64,000 nucleotides of DNA from Lachnospiraceae bacterium (GTDB lineage: Bacteria > Bacillota > Clostridia > Lachnospirales > Lachnospiraceae), in assembly GCA_022800815.1 (NCBI GenBank), contig JAAWRC010000008.1, forward strand, positions 35,412 through 99,411, read 5' to 3'. Under the pieces are notes generated by a model, which did not search any database, had not been told where the DNA came from, and was given only the letters and a program-made list of their open reading frames with translations. A program made the translations under genes and the position numbers. Numbering within the stretch: the stretch's first letter is position 1; each line of letters begins with the position of its first letter. Below are positions 17,648-26,167 of the stretch, piece after piece.

Positions 17648-18526
17648 ATGGTGAAAAGCATGACAGGCTTCGGAAGAGGCGAGGCCGCAGACGAGGACTA
17701 CAGAATCCAGGTCGAGATGAAGTCGGTGAACCACCGGTATCTGGACCTGGGGATCAAAATGCCGAAAAAGTTCAACCCTTTTGAGGCGGAGATCCGGAAG
17801 ATTCTGAAGAAGGACATCGAGAGAGGAAAGGTGGACGTTTACATCACCTGCGAGACTTTTTCCGAGAAAGCCGTGAGCCTGATCTACAACGAGGCCCTGG
17901 CGAGGGAGTACATGGATATTTTCGGGCAGATGAGCGAACAGTTTTCCATTGAGAACGACGTGACGGTCTCCGCCCTGTCCCGTTATCCGGAGGTGATCGC
18001 CACGGGACAGTCCGAGGAGGACGAGGAAGCCCTCTGGAGACTTTTGGAGAGGGCCCTTTCGGGCGCCCTGGAGAAGTTCGTGGACCAGCGCAGGCGGGAG
18101 GGGGAGCATCTTCTCTCCGACCTTTTGGGGAAGCTCTCGGACATGGAGGGCTGGATCAGTGAGATCGAGGAGCGCTCCCCCCAGATTCTTAAGGAGTACC
18201 GGGCGAAGCTGGAGGAAAAGGTGCGGGAGCTCCTGGAGGGAAGCGGCATCGACGAGAACCGGATTGCCGCCGAGGTGACGCTTTTTGCCGACAAGATCTG
18301 CGTGGACGAGGAGACGGTGCGTCTGAGAAGCCACATCAAGACCATGCGGGCGACCCTGGAGCGGGGCGGCGCCGTGGGGAGGAAGCTGGACTTCATCGCC
18401 CAGGAGATGAACCGGGAGGCCAACACGATTCTCTCCAAGGCCAACGATCTGGAGATCTCCGGCACGGCCATCGAGCTCAAAACGGCCATCGAAAAGGTGA
18501 GGGAACAGATTCAAAATATCGAGTGA
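17648..18526 (+). CDS. yicC: YicC/YloC family endoribonuclease
   Basis: A 292-residue protein of the YicC/YloC family. It opens with the invariant signature MVKSMTGFGRGEA and contains MKSVNHRYLDLGIKMP, GKVDVYITCE, and a C-terminal DUF1732 region with GRKLDFIAQEMNREANTILSKA. Family members are endoribonucleases reported to act on small RNAs and mRNA. ATG at 17648 is chosen since the protein then starts with the family signature; an upstream GTG at 17630 adds only six residues. It heads the run yicC-remA-gmk-rpoZ-rimO-pgsA-cinA, the usual order in Firmicutes, and is probably co-transcribed with it. Confidence 0.93.
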   Translation: MVKSMTGFGRGEAADEDYRIQVEMKSVNHRYLDLGIKMPKKFNPFEAEIRKILKKDIERGKVDVYITCETFSEKAVSLIYNEALAREYMDIFGQMSEQFSIENDVTVSALSRYPEVIATGQSEEDEEALWRLLERALSGALEKFVDQRRREGEHLLSDLLGKLSDMEGWISEIEERSPQILKEYRAKLEEKVRELLEGSGIDENRIAAEVTLFADKICVDEETVRLRSHIKTMRATLERGGAVGRKLDFIAQEMNREANTILSKANDLEISGTAIELKTAIEKVREQIQNIE

Positions 18527-18569
18527 GAAGTTCAGGCGGGAAGCCGCAGGTTCAGATTGACAGAAAACG

Positions 18570-18860
18570 GTGACAAAAGTGGGAAGACTAATCAATATCG
18601 GATACGGCAACGTGATCCATACGGACAAGGTGCTGGCGGTGGTGAGTCCCGATTCCGCACCGGGAAAGCGGATGGTCCAGGCCGCAAAGGACGAGGGGCG
18701 GAGCATTGACGCCACCCAGGGAAGGAAGACCAAGGGAATCGTGGTCATGGAGGGCGGTTACGTGGTGCTCTCGGCCCTTCTGCCGGACACCATTGCCGGG
18801 AGGTTCAACGAGGCCGGAAGTCTCGACAGAGGTTTGGAGAAGGAGGGGGACGATGAATAA
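18570..18860 (+). CDS. remA: RemA family DNA-binding regulator (DUF370)
   Basis: A 96-residue member of the RemA/DUF370 family. Family marks are GRLINIGYGNVIHTDKVLAV, VSPDSAPGKRMVQAA and SIDATQGRKTKGIVVMEGG. In Bacillus, RemA binds DNA as a ring and activates matrix and osmoprotection genes; the small size and position between yicC and gmk agree. Start is GTG at 18570 or the GTG at 18579, which would begin nearer to the family start; the ribosome site is weak for both. It overlaps gmk by 8 bases. Confidence 0.9.
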   Translation: MTKVGRLINIGYGNVIHTDKVLAVVSPDSAPGKRMVQAAKDEGRSIDATQGRKTKGIVVMEGGYVVLSALLPDTIAGRFNEAGSLDRGLEKEGDDE

Positions 18861-19488
18861 GAGGGGACTTATTCTTGTGATTTCCGGTTTTTCCGGCGTG
18901 GGGAAGGGAACCATCGTCCGGCGTCTGATGGAAAAATATGAAAATTACGCCCTGTCGGTTTCCGTGACCACCAGGCCCCCCAGGGAGGGGGAGGTCCACG
19001 GAAAAGATTACTTTTTTATTTCGGAAGAGGAATTTTCCGCCATGGAAAAGGAGGGAAGGCTCATGGAGTGGGCCGGCTACGTGGGCCGCCATTACGGCAC
19101 GCCCAGGGATTACGTGTTCCGGCGCCTGGATGAGGGGAAGGACATGATCCTGGAGATCGAGGTCCAGGGCGCCCTGCAGGTGAAGGAGAAGTACCCGGAG
19201 GCCGTTCTGGTCTTCGTGGCCCCTCCCGGTGCGGCCGTCCTGAAGGAGCGGCTGCTCGGCCGCGGCACGGAGAGCATCGAGCAGGTGGAGAAACGGCTCC
19301 TGCGGGCGGTGGAGGAAGCGGAGGCCATGGAGGTCTACGAGTATCTGCTGGTCAACGACGAGCTGGAGACCTGTGTGGAGGAGCTTCACCGGCTCATGCA
19401 GTGCGAGCACCGGAGGACGAACAGGAACCGGGAGCTGATGGAAGATATCAAACTTGACTTAAAACGTTTTGTGGAAGGAGAACAATAA
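18853..19488 (+). CDS. gmk: Guanylate kinase
   Basis: A 211-residue guanylate kinase, converting GMP and ATP to GDP and ADP. The P-loop is SGFSGVGKGT near residues 11-20. The GMP-binding region has SVSVTTRPPREGEVHGKDY and FISEEEF. GRHYGTPRDYV and LEIEVQGALQVKEKYP match the family. The frame extends upstream inside remA, but ATG at 18853 with AGGAGGGGG upstream gives the normal N-terminus. It is translationally coupled to remA by the 8-base overlap and is followed after 3 bases by rpoZ. Confidence 0.96.
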   Translation: MNKRGLILVISGFSGVGKGTIVRRLMEKYENYALSVSVTTRPPREGEVHGKDYFFISEEEFSAMEKEGRLMEWAGYVGRHYGTPRDYVFRRLDEGKDMILEIEVQGALQVKEKYPEAVLVFVAPPGAAVLKERLLGRGTESIEQVEKRLLRAVEEAEAMEVYEYLLVNDELETCVEELHRLMQCEHRRTNRNRELMEDIKLDLKRFVEGEQ

Positions 19489-19491
19489 AAA

Positions 19492-19749
19492 ATGCTGCAT
19501 CCGTCATATACTGATCTTATCAACGCCGTAAACAGCGAGGTGGCGCCGGGGGAGGAGCCCATCGTCCAGAGCCGTTATTCCATCGTGATCGCCACGGCCA
19601 AACGGGCGAGGCAGCTCATCGCCGGGGACAGGGCCTTCGTGGACGCCCCTTCCAACAAGCCCCTCTCCACCGCCGTGGAGGAGATCCATGAGACTCTGGT
19701 CCGGGTGGTCGGGGAGGACGACATTCCGGAGGACGAAATCGAGGAATAA
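19492..19749 (+). CDS. rpoZ: RNA polymerase omega subunit
   Basis: An 85-residue omega subunit, which helps assemble RNA polymerase by holding the beta-prime C-terminus. MLHPSYTDLINAVN, SRYSIVIATAKRARQLIAG and KPLSTAVEEI are the conserved elements. The C-terminal tail is acidic. It follows gmk by 3 bases, the usual Firmicutes position, and uses the GGAGAAC ribosome site at the end of gmk. Confidence 0.95.
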   Translation: MLHPSYTDLINAVNSEVAPGEEPIVQSRYSIVIATAKRARQLIAGDRAFVDAPSNKPLSTAVEEIHETLVRVVGEDDIPEDEIEE

Positions 19750-19764
19750 AGAAAAGAGGACAGG

Positions 19765-21108
19765 ATGAAGCTTTTGTTTGTATCTTTGGGCTGTGATAAA
19801 AACCTGGTGGATTCCGAGGAGATGCTGGGGCTTCTCTCCGAGGCCGGGTTTACCTTCACCGACGACGAGACGGAGGCGGAGGTGATCGTCGTCAACACCT
19901 GCTGCTTTATCGGAGATGCCAAGGAGGAGAGCATAGGCACCCTTCTGGAGATGGCGGGGCAGAAGGAGACGGGACGCTGCAAGGTCCTGATCGCCGCCGG
20001 CTGCCTGGCCCAGAGATACCGGGACGAGGTTTTAAAGGAGATACCGGAGGTGGACGGCATCCTGGGGACGACCTCCTGTGACCGGATCGTTTCCGTGGTG
20101 GAGGAAGCCCTGGACGGGAGGCGGGAGGCCGTCTTCGAGGACGTCAGCCGTTCCAGGAAGACAGCTGGAGGCCGCATCGTCACCACCGGGGGCCATTACG
20201 CCTATCTGAAGATCGCAGAGGGCTGCGACAAGCACTGTACCTACTGCGTGATCCCGAGTGTCCGGGGCGCTTACCGGAGCGTCCCCATGGAAGCGCTCCT
20301 AACAGAGGCAGAAGAGCTGGCGGAAAAAGGAGTCCGGGAGCTGATCCTTGTGGCCCAGGAGACCACCCTCTACGGCGTGGATCTCTACGGGGAGAAGCGG
20401 CTTCCATCCCTGCTAAAGGGGCTGGCGAAGATTCCCGGCATCCATTGGATCCGGCTTCTCTACTGCTATCCGGAGGAGATCACCGACGAGCTGATCGAGA
20501 CCATCAAAACCGAAACGAAGGTCTGTCATTACATGGACGTTCCCATCCAGCATGCCAGCGACCGGATTTTAAAACGGATGGGCCGGAGGACGAACCGGGA
20601 GGAGATCACGGCCCGCATCGGGAAGCTCCGGGAGGAGATCACGGACATGGCCGTCCGCACCACCATGATCACCGGATTCCCCGGGGAGACGGAGGCGGAC
20701 GTGGAGGCGCTTCTGGATTTCGTGGATGAGATGGAGTTTGAGCGGCTGGGTGTCTTTCCCTATTCCCAGGAGGAGGGCACGCCGGCGGCAGCCATGGAGG
20801 GGCAGATCCCGGAGGAGGAGAAGCTTGCCAGGCGGGACGCCGTCATGGAACTCCAGCAGGAGATTTCCCTCGCCCACGGGGAGTCCATGATCGGCCGGGA
20901 ACTGGAGGTCTTTATCGAGGGAAAAGTGGCCGACGAGGAAGCTTACGTGGGGCGGACCTACATGGATGCGCCCGGCGTGGACGGCTATCTGTTTGTAAAC
21001 ACGGGGGTGGAGCTCATGAGCGGGATGTTCGTCCGGGCCCGGGTGACCGGCGCCCTGGAATATGATCTGATAGGAGAATTGTGCGATGAAGATGAACCTG
21101 CCCAATAA
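19765..21108 (+). CDS. rimO: Ribosomal protein S12 methylthiotransferase RimO
   Basis: A 447-residue methylthiotransferase that adds a methylthio group to an Asp of ribosomal protein S12. It has the three parts of the family: an N-terminal UPF0004 domain (VSLGCDKNLVDSEEMLG, NTCCFIGDAKEES, AAGCLAQRY) that binds one 4Fe-4S cluster; a radical SAM domain with AEGCDKHCTYCVIPSVRG; and a C-terminal TRAM domain ending in a YDLIGE segment. The SLGCDKN N-terminus separates RimO from MiaB. AGAGGACAGG precedes the ATG. It overlaps pgsA by 23 bases, so both are coupled. Confidence 0.95.
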   Translation: MKLLFVSLGCDKNLVDSEEMLGLLSEAGFTFTDDETEAEVIVVNTCCFIGDAKEESIGTLLEMAGQKETGRCKVLIAAGCLAQRYRDEVLKEIPEVDGILGTTSCDRIVSVVEEALDGRREAVFEDVSRSRKTAGGRIVTTGGHYAYLKIAEGCDKHCTYCVIPSVRGAYRSVPMEALLTEAEELAEKGVRELILVAQETTLYGVDLYGEKRLPSLLKGLAKIPGIHWIRLLYCYPEEITDELIETIKTETKVCHYMDVPIQHASDRILKRMGRRTNREEITARIGKLREEITDMAVRTTMITGFPGETEADVEALLDFVDEMEFERLGVFPYSQEEGTPAAAMEGQIPEEEKLARRDAVMELQQEISLAHGESMIGRELEVFIEGKVADEEAYVGRTYMDAPGVDGYLFVNTGVELMSGMFVRARVTGALEYDLIGELCDEDEPAQ

Positions 21109-21631
21109 ACTGACCATATTGCGGGTGCTTCTGATCCCGTTTTTTGTATTTTTCATGTTGACGGACTGGTGGGGTTATACGGGGAGGCTGATTGCCCTGG
21201 CGCTTTTCTGCGTCGCCAGCTTTACCGATTATCTGGACGGCCACATTGCGAGGAAGCGCGGCCTGGTGACCAATTTCGGCAAATTCATGGATCCCCTGGC
21301 GGACAAGCTCCTGGTCTGTTCGGCCCTGATCTGCTTCGTGGAGCTTGGGGAGCTTCCGGCCTGGATCGTCATCATCATCATGGCGAGGGACTTCATCATC
21401 AGTGGTTTCCGCCTGGTGGCCTCCGACAATGGAGTGGTCATCGCCGCCAACATGTGGGGGAAATTCAAGACGGTCTCCCAGATGATCATGACCATCCTGG
21501 TCATTCTGGACATCGGGGAGCTCTGGCTTTTGACGGAGATCTTTATCTATCTGGCGCTGGCGCTGACGGTGATTTCCCTGGAGGAATATATCCGTCAGAA
21601 CGTCCACGTGTTGAAGGAAGGGAAGGTATGA
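21086..21631 (+). CDS. pgsA: CDP-diacylglycerol--glycerol-3-phosphate phosphatidyltransferase
   Basis: A 181-residue membrane enzyme making phosphatidylglycerol phosphate, the first committed step of anionic phospholipid synthesis. The N-terminus MNLPNKLTILRVLLIP and the CDP-alcohol phosphotransferase motif DYLDGHIARKRGLVTNFG...DPLADK, with its conserved Asp residues, are present. About five membrane helices are visible. It begins inside the end of rimO and stops one base before cinA. The rimO-pgsA-cinA order is conserved in many Firmicutes. Confidence 0.94.
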   Translation: MKMNLPNKLTILRVLLIPFFVFFMLTDWWGYTGRLIALALFCVASFTDYLDGHIARKRGLVTNFGKFMDPLADKLLVCSALICFVELGELPAWIVIIIMARDFIISGFRLVASDNGVVIAANMWGKFKTVSQMIMTILVILDIGELWLLTEIFIYLALALTVISLEEYIRQNVHVLKEGKV

Positions 21632-21632
21632 G

Positions 21633-22883
21633 ATGGTCGTAGAGATTTTGGCGGTGGGAACGGAGCTTTTGCTCGGCAACATCGCCAATACCAATGCCCA
21701 GTACCTGTCGAGGCGGTGTGCGGCCCTGGGATTTTCCGTATACCGTCACACGGTGGTGGGCGACAATGAGGGGAGGATGACGGAGTCGATCCGCCAGGCC
21801 CTTGACCGTTCGGACGTGGTGATCCTAACCGGAGGCCTGGGGCCCACGGAGGACGATATGACCAAGGAGGTCTGTGCGAAGGTCATGGGCTTTTCCCTGG
21901 AGGAGGATACCCGCACCAGAAAACGGATCTCCGGTTATTTTAAATCCGTGAGGAGAAAGAACGTCACCGAAAACAATTGGAAGCAGGCGGTCGTGCCGGT
22001 GGGGGCGCAGGTCCTTGACAATGACAACGGTACTGCGCCGGGGCTGATCCTTGAAAAAAACGGGAAGACGGCCATTCTGCTCCCGGGGCCGCCGAACGAG
22101 CTGATCCCTTTGTTTTCCCAGAAAGCGGAGCCTTATCTCAGAACGCTTCAGCCCGATACCCTCTATTCGAAGATGGTGAAGGTCTGCGGCATCGGGGAGA
22201 GCCGGGCGGAGACCATGATTTTGGACCTCATTGATTCCCAGACCAATCCCACCATCGCTACCTACGCAAAGACCGGGGAGGTGCATCTGCGCATCACGGC
22301 CAGGGCGGCCGACGAGGAGGAGGGAAAGAGTCTGGTAAAGCCGGTGGTGAAGGAACTCAGGAAGCGGTTCGGCATCCATGTCTACTCCACGAAAGAGGCG
22401 GAGGAGCTGGAGGACGTGGTGATCAAGCTCATGAGGAAACGGGGCCTCACGGCGGCCACGGCGGAATCCATGACCGGCGGGCTCGTGGCCGGGCGGTTGG
22501 TCAACGTGGCCGGGGCGTCGGAGTATTTTAAAGAGGGCTTTGTCACCTATTCCAACAAGGCGAAGCGCAAGGCCCTCGGAGTGAAGAAGGAGACCCTGAA
22601 AGCCCACGGGGCGGTCAGCGAGGAGACGGCGAGGGAGATGGCGGAGGGCGGCGCCCTGGCGGCAGGAACCGATGCCTGCGTGGCGGTGACGGGCTTTGCC
22701 GGGCCGGAGGATTCCCAGGAGGAACCGAGGGGACTGACCTATATCTCATGTTATCTGAAGGGGAGGGTTTCCGTGAGGGAGTTCCATTTTACGGGAAACC
22801 GGAGAAAGATCCGGGAGCAGGCGGTGGTGCAGGCGCTCGACCTTCTGCGCCGTTGCATTTTAGAGCAGGATAAACATGAATGA
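21633..22883 (+). CDS. cinA: CinA: MoaB-like and nicotinamide-nucleotide amidase domains
   Basis: A 416-residue protein with two domains. The N-terminal molybdopterin-binding (MoaB/MogA-like) domain has EILAVGTELLLGNIANTNAQ and LTGGLGPTEDDMTKEV. The C-terminal CinA domain has AESMTGGLVAGRLVNVAGAS with the catalytic Ser of the amidase, then GFVTYSNKAKRKALGV. CinA proteins take part in NMN deamidation and pyridine nucleotide salvage, and were named for competence/damage induction. The ATG is one base after the pgsA stop; the stop overlaps the next gene by 8 bases. Confidence 0.94.
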   Translation: MVVEILAVGTELLLGNIANTNAQYLSRRCAALGFSVYRHTVVGDNEGRMTESIRQALDRSDVVILTGGLGPTEDDMTKEVCAKVMGFSLEEDTRTRKRISGYFKSVRRKNVTENNWKQAVVPVGAQVLDNDNGTAPGLILEKNGKTAILLPGPPNELIPLFSQKAEPYLRTLQPDTLYSKMVKVCGIGESRAETMILDLIDSQTNPTIATYAKTGEVHLRITARAADEEEGKSLVKPVVKELRKRFGIHVYSTKEAEELEDVVIKLMRKRGLTAATAESMTGGLVAGRLVNVAGASEYFKEGFVTYSNKAKRKALGVKKETLKAHGAVSEETAREMAEGGALAAGTDACVAVTGFAGPEDSQEEPRGLTYISCYLKGRVSVREFHFTGNRRKIREQAVVQALDLLRRCILEQDKHE

Positions 22884-23283
22884 AAATATCCGTTGGTACA
22901 GGAGTCTGTACCTGGGCGAGGAAGCCCGAAGTAAAAAAAACATATTAAAAAAGCTGGAGGGAGGACTCCATCCGAAGCTCTATCTGCTGGTCCTGCCCTC
23001 CAACCGGAGCAACGTACTGGACATCCTGCCTCAGCCGGTCCTCTCCCAGGCCCACTATAAAGGGATCCCGCTCTATGCGGTGGGAGCAGCCTGGACGAAG
23101 ACGGAGGCCATGGAGCTTGCCGGGACGATCATTATGGAAGCGTACCGGGCCACCGGGGCGATCGATGTGGGTTCCTATCTGGGCGACGATTTCCTGGAGC
23201 ACCCGGAGTTTCCGGGGGAGGTGCTTTACCGAGAATGGGAACGGAAGGCGGCAGAGGACGGAAAAAGTGAGGACGTGATGTGA
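22876..23283 (+). CDS. Conserved hypothetical protein after cinA
   Basis: A 135-residue soluble protein that I cannot assign to a function. It has a charged N-terminus, a hydrophobic beta segment KLYLLVLPSNRSNVLDI, and an alpha/beta region ending in GAIDVGSYLGDDF. No catalytic motif is visible. The 8-base overlap with cinA and the 1-base overlap with the DUF2953 gene show translational coupling, so it is a real gene in the operon. Confidence 0.7.
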   Translation: MNENIRWYRSLYLGEEARSKKNILKKLEGGLHPKLYLLVLPSNRSNVLDILPQPVLSQAHYKGIPLYAVGAAWTKTEAMELAGTIIMEAYRATGAIDVGSYLGDDFLEHPEFPGEVLYREWERKAAEDGKSEDVM

Positions 23284-24332
23284 TGCTTTCTATCATATGG
23301 GGCGTTTTGAAGGTGATCGGGATCGTGGTTCTCATTATCCTGGCGTTGATCCTTGCGGTCCTTCTTGCGGTTCTCTTCGTCCCCCTGCGCTATGAGTTTT
23401 CAGCTTCCGGGAAATACGACAAGGAGGCGGAGGAAGCGCCGGAATATCTGGTGAAGGCCAGGGTCTCCTGGCTGCTCAGGCTTGTGAGTGTCCGCATCCT
23501 GGCAGGCAGTGAGGGGACGCAGGTAAAGGTGCGGCTCTTCGGGATCCCCCTCGGCGGCAGGAAGGGGCGGCAGGAGGGGAAAACGACAGAAAAGAGCCGG
23601 AGAAAAGAAAAACGGCGGGAGAAGAGAACACAGACAGGACAGGCAGAAAAACCGGAAAAACCGGTGGAAGAACAGAGAGAACAAGCAGAAGAAAGAATGG
23701 GGGAACGGCGGGGGCAGGCGGAAAGTTCCGGCCGGGAAGAGCTCCCGCAGGATGCGTTTCTGGGGACGGCCGAGGCGGAGCCGAAAGCTTTGGAAGAAGA
23801 AAAAGAAGGGGAAAAGGAAGCAGAAAAGAAGGGTCCTCTGCAAAAGTTTTTGGGGATTTTTCGAAAGATTCGGGATTTTCTCTCAGGATTTTATCAGAAT
23901 TTTCGAACTGCCGTTGAAAAGCTCTGCGGGAAAATAAGAAGGATCTTCGGCATGCTGGAGGAGATCCGGGAGTTTCTGGAGGCCGAGGAAAACCAGGAGG
24001 CCTTCCGGTATGTGAAGGGGGAGGCGGGCAGGCTTTTTAAGCATGTCCTTCCGAGGAAGCTCTCCGGAGCGGTCCGCTTCGGGCTGGAGGATCCGGCGGC
24101 CACGGGAAAGGTGCTCATGGCCCTGGGAATCGCCTATCCGCTCCTTGGGAGCCGGCTCTCGGTGACGCCTGTCTTTGAAAATAAATTTTATGTGGAGGGA
24201 AGCCTTTTTTTCAAGGGCAGAATAAGAGCCTTCTCTCTGCTCATAATAGGGATAAGAGTGTGGTTCAACAAAAAGTTCCGCGGGCTCTTAAAGCGGGGAC
24301 GCGGATTAAAAGAACAGCTTGGCCGGGCATGA
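23283..24332 (+). CDS. DUF2953 domain membrane protein (YtfI-like)
   Basis: A protein of about 349 residues. One N-terminal membrane helix (VIGIVVLIILALILAVLLAV) is followed by VPLRYEFSASGKYD, typical of DUF2953. A long charged linker (about residues 95-190, very rich in Glu, Lys and Arg) separates it from a C-terminal region containing FGLEDPAATGKVLMALGIAYP and the final IRVWFNKKF. DUF2953 proteins (Bacillus YtfI) sit next to gerW/ytfJ in spore formers, as here. ATG at 23283 is preferred to GTG at 23280. The function in sporulation or the envelope is not established. The charged linker is unusually long. Confidence 0.82.
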   Translation: MLSIIWGVLKVIGIVVLIILALILAVLLAVLFVPLRYEFSASGKYDKEAEEAPEYLVKARVSWLLRLVSVRILAGSEGTQVKVRLFGIPLGGRKGRQEGKTTEKSRRKEKRREKRTQTGQAEKPEKPVEEQREQAEERMGERRGQAESSGREELPQDAFLGTAEAEPKALEEEKEGEKEAEKKGPLQKFLGIFRKIRDFLSGFYQNFRTAVEKLCGKIRRIFGMLEEIREFLEAEENQEAFRYVKGEAGRLFKHVLPRKLSGAVRFGLEDPAATGKVLMALGIAYPLLGSRLSVTPVFENKFYVEGSLFFKGRIRAFSLLIIGIRVWFNKKFRGLLKRGRGLKEQLGRA

Positions 24333-24361
24333 TCCCGGTTCTTTGAGAAGGAGGAGAACAT

Positions 24362-24775
24362 ATGGCATCGGATGTAAAAGGAAACGGAAAGAACACATTT
24401 GAAAACACGGTGGAGAATCTCTTTAAGGGCATGGACGGTTTTATCACGACCAAGACCGTGGTGGGAGACGCCATCCACCTGGACGGGACCATCATCCTTC
24501 CGCTGGTGGACGTCTCCTTCGGTGTGGGGGCGGGCGCTTTCTCGAGCGATAATAAGAGCAACAGCGGCGGCGGCATGACCGGAAAGATCACGCCCAGCGC
24601 CGTTTTGGTGATCCAGGACGGCCATTCCAAGCTGGTGACCGTCAAAGGCCAGGACAGCATTTCCAAGATCCTGGACATGGTTCCCGACATCATCAGCAAG
24701 TTTTCCAAATCGGATAAAAAGGGAAAAGAGAAGGACGTGGAGATCCCGGAGGACGTCTTTGACTCCGTGAAATAG
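24362..24775 (+). CDS. gerW: GerW/YtfJ family sporulation protein
   Basis: A 137-residue member of the GerW (YtfJ, spore_ytfJ) family. Characteristic parts are ENLFKGMDGFITTKTVVGDAI, TIILPLVDVSFGVGAG with a glycine-rich patch, and SAVLVIQDGHSKLVTVKGQD. In Bacillus the protein is made in the forespore and needed for full germination. It follows the DUF2953 gene by 29 bases with a GAAGGAGGA ribosome site, matching the ytfI-ytfJ pair. It supports the view that the host forms spores or descends from a spore former. Confidence 0.9.
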   Translation: MASDVKGNGKNTFENTVENLFKGMDGFITTKTVVGDAIHLDGTIILPLVDVSFGVGAGAFSSDNKSNSGGGMTGKITPSAVLVIQDGHSKLVTVKGQDSISKILDMVPDIISKFSKSDKKGKEKDVEIPEDVFDSVK

Positions 24776-24844
24776 CTGCTTGTGGAATCCCCATCACAGA
24801 TCCCGCATAGACTATGGTATAGAAGTTTGTTGCGGGAGGTAGCG

Positions 24845-24985
24845 ATGAAGCGGCTCATCGGACTCTGCCTGTTCTGGATGGGAATCGGCATGGCGTTGTA
24901 TTTGATACTGCCGAACAATTTTTTCACAATCTGCCTGATGGCGGCCTCCATTGTAGGAGGCTATTACCTGTTTTGCGGCTGCTAG
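24845..24985 (+). CDS. Small two-helix membrane protein
   Basis: A 46-residue hydrophobic protein: MKRLIGLCLFWMGIGMAL, a polar turn with Pro-Asn-Asn, then a second hydrophobic segment ending GGYYLFCGC. Two membrane helices in hairpin form are likely. ATG at 24845 has GGGAGGTAGCG upstream; an earlier in-frame ATG at 24782 would add 21 non-membrane residues and has no ribosome site. The family is unknown to me; its position after gerW could mean a sporulation role. Confidence 0.65.
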   Translation: MKRLIGLCLFWMGIGMALYLILPNNFFTICLMAASIVGGYYLFCGC

Positions 24986-25021
24986 CGGGAGAGAGCAAAA
25001 GAAGAAGGGGGATTGAAGTCT

Positions 25022-25427
25022 ATGATTTCAGCGGACAAAAAGAAAAGCTTGTATATTTTTCTTTGCGATGGTTTTGATTTTTTCGTTAACAGGATGTACC
25101 AGTAAGGAAGCAAAAAAGGTCATAGAAGATATTGATGCGTTGGGAGAAATTACATTAGATTCGTATTCTTTACTCCAGGAAGTGAACAATGAATATGATT
25201 CTCTCAGCGAAAAAGACAGAGAAAGTGTAAAAAACAAGGATGTGCTGGAGGCGGCCAATGAGCGGTATGATATTTTGACATACGAAGATTTAGACCGGCG
25301 GATCGAAAGTACCTGTGTGGATGTTACGTCAGAAGCTTTGCCGGAATTTAAGGCTCTTCTTGCTGAATACGAAAATTTGGATGAGTCCGGAAAAGAGTAT
25401 ATAACAAATATTGAGATGCTATTATAA
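25022..25427 (+). pseudogene. Lipoprotein gene with a frameshift in the signal peptide
   Basis: The open frame from ATG 25068 starts MVLIFSLTGCTSKEAKK, a lipobox (LTGC) without the positive charges that a lipoprotein signal needs. The charged start MISADKKKSLYIF lies 46 bases upstream at ATG 25022, with GAAGGGGG before it, but in another frame. Joining them by removing one base near 25050-25061 gives a complete signal peptide followed by about 105 helical residues. So either one base was gained or a sequencing error occurred. The mature part is acidic, of unknown function, and AT-richer than its neighbours. It converges on kdpE. Confidence 0.5.
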
Positions 25428-25465
25428 GTGGAAATATTCATAAATCCACAATTGAGGCGGAGCCC

Positions 25466-26167
25466 CTATTCTACCCTCAGCATCCGGTAACCGACACCGA
25501 TATGGGTCTGGATGTACTGGGGAGAATCCGGTTCCGCCTCCAGTTTTTTCCGCAGGGTCGCCATGAATACCCGGAGGGAGGCCACGTCGCCCTTCCAGCT
25601 GCTTCCCCATATGTTCTGGGTGATGTAGGTGTGGGTCAGAACCTTTCCCACATTCCTGGCCATCAGGCAGAGAAGCCGGTACTCGATAGGCGTCAGATGC
25701 AGCTCGTTTTCTCCCAGGTAAGCGCAGCCTGCGGCGAAATCCACCTTCAGCCGGCCGTTCGTGAAGACGGAATCGTTCCTTGCGGCGGTGGATTCCATGA
25801 CGGCCAGTCGGCGTTTCGTCGCCCGAAGCCGTGCCAGGAGTTCTTCCACGGAAAAGGGCTTGGTCAGGTAATCGTCGGCGCCGCAGTCCAGGGCTTCGAT
25901 CTTGTCGCCGTCCTCGCTTCTGGCGCTGATCACGATGATGGGCATGTTGGACCAGGTGCGGATCTGCCGGATCACCTCCACGCCGTCGATGTCCGGGAGG
26001 CCCAGGTCCAGGAGGACGATGTCCGGGTTGTGGGAGGACGCTTCCATGACGGCGCAGGCTCCGTTTGGGGCGACAAGGTATCTGTAATCGTGGGTCTTTA
26101 AAGTCGTGGTGATGAGATTACGGATGGGGACGTCGTCCTCCACCACAAGGATCAGAGTCTTATTCAT
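25466..26167 (-). CDS. kdpE: KdpE-like OmpR-family response regulator
   Basis: A 233-residue OmpR/PhoB-type regulator. The receiver starts LILVVEDDVPIRNLI with acidic residues at 10-11; the phosphoacceptor Asp is in IVLLDLGLPDIDG (near residue 53) and the conserved Lys is in DDYLTKPFSVEELLAR. The winged-helix output domain has LTPIEYRLLCLMARNVGKVLTH and LRVFMATLRKKLE, typical of KdpE, which controls potassium genes. It overlaps kdpD by 8 bases. No kdpFABC lies in the window; the neighbour is trkH. Confidence 0.88.
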   Translation of the reverse strand: MNKTLILVVEDDVPIRNLITTTLKTHDYRYLVAPNGACAVMEASSHNPDIVLLDLGLPDIDGVEVIRQIRTWSNMPIIVISARSEDGDKIEALDCGADDYLTKPFSVEELLARLRATKRRLAVMESTAARNDSVFTNGRLKVDFAAGCAYLGENELHLTPIEYRLLCLMARNVGKVLTHTYITQNIWGSSWKGDVASLRVFMATLRKKLEAEPDSPQYIQTHIGVGYRMLRVE

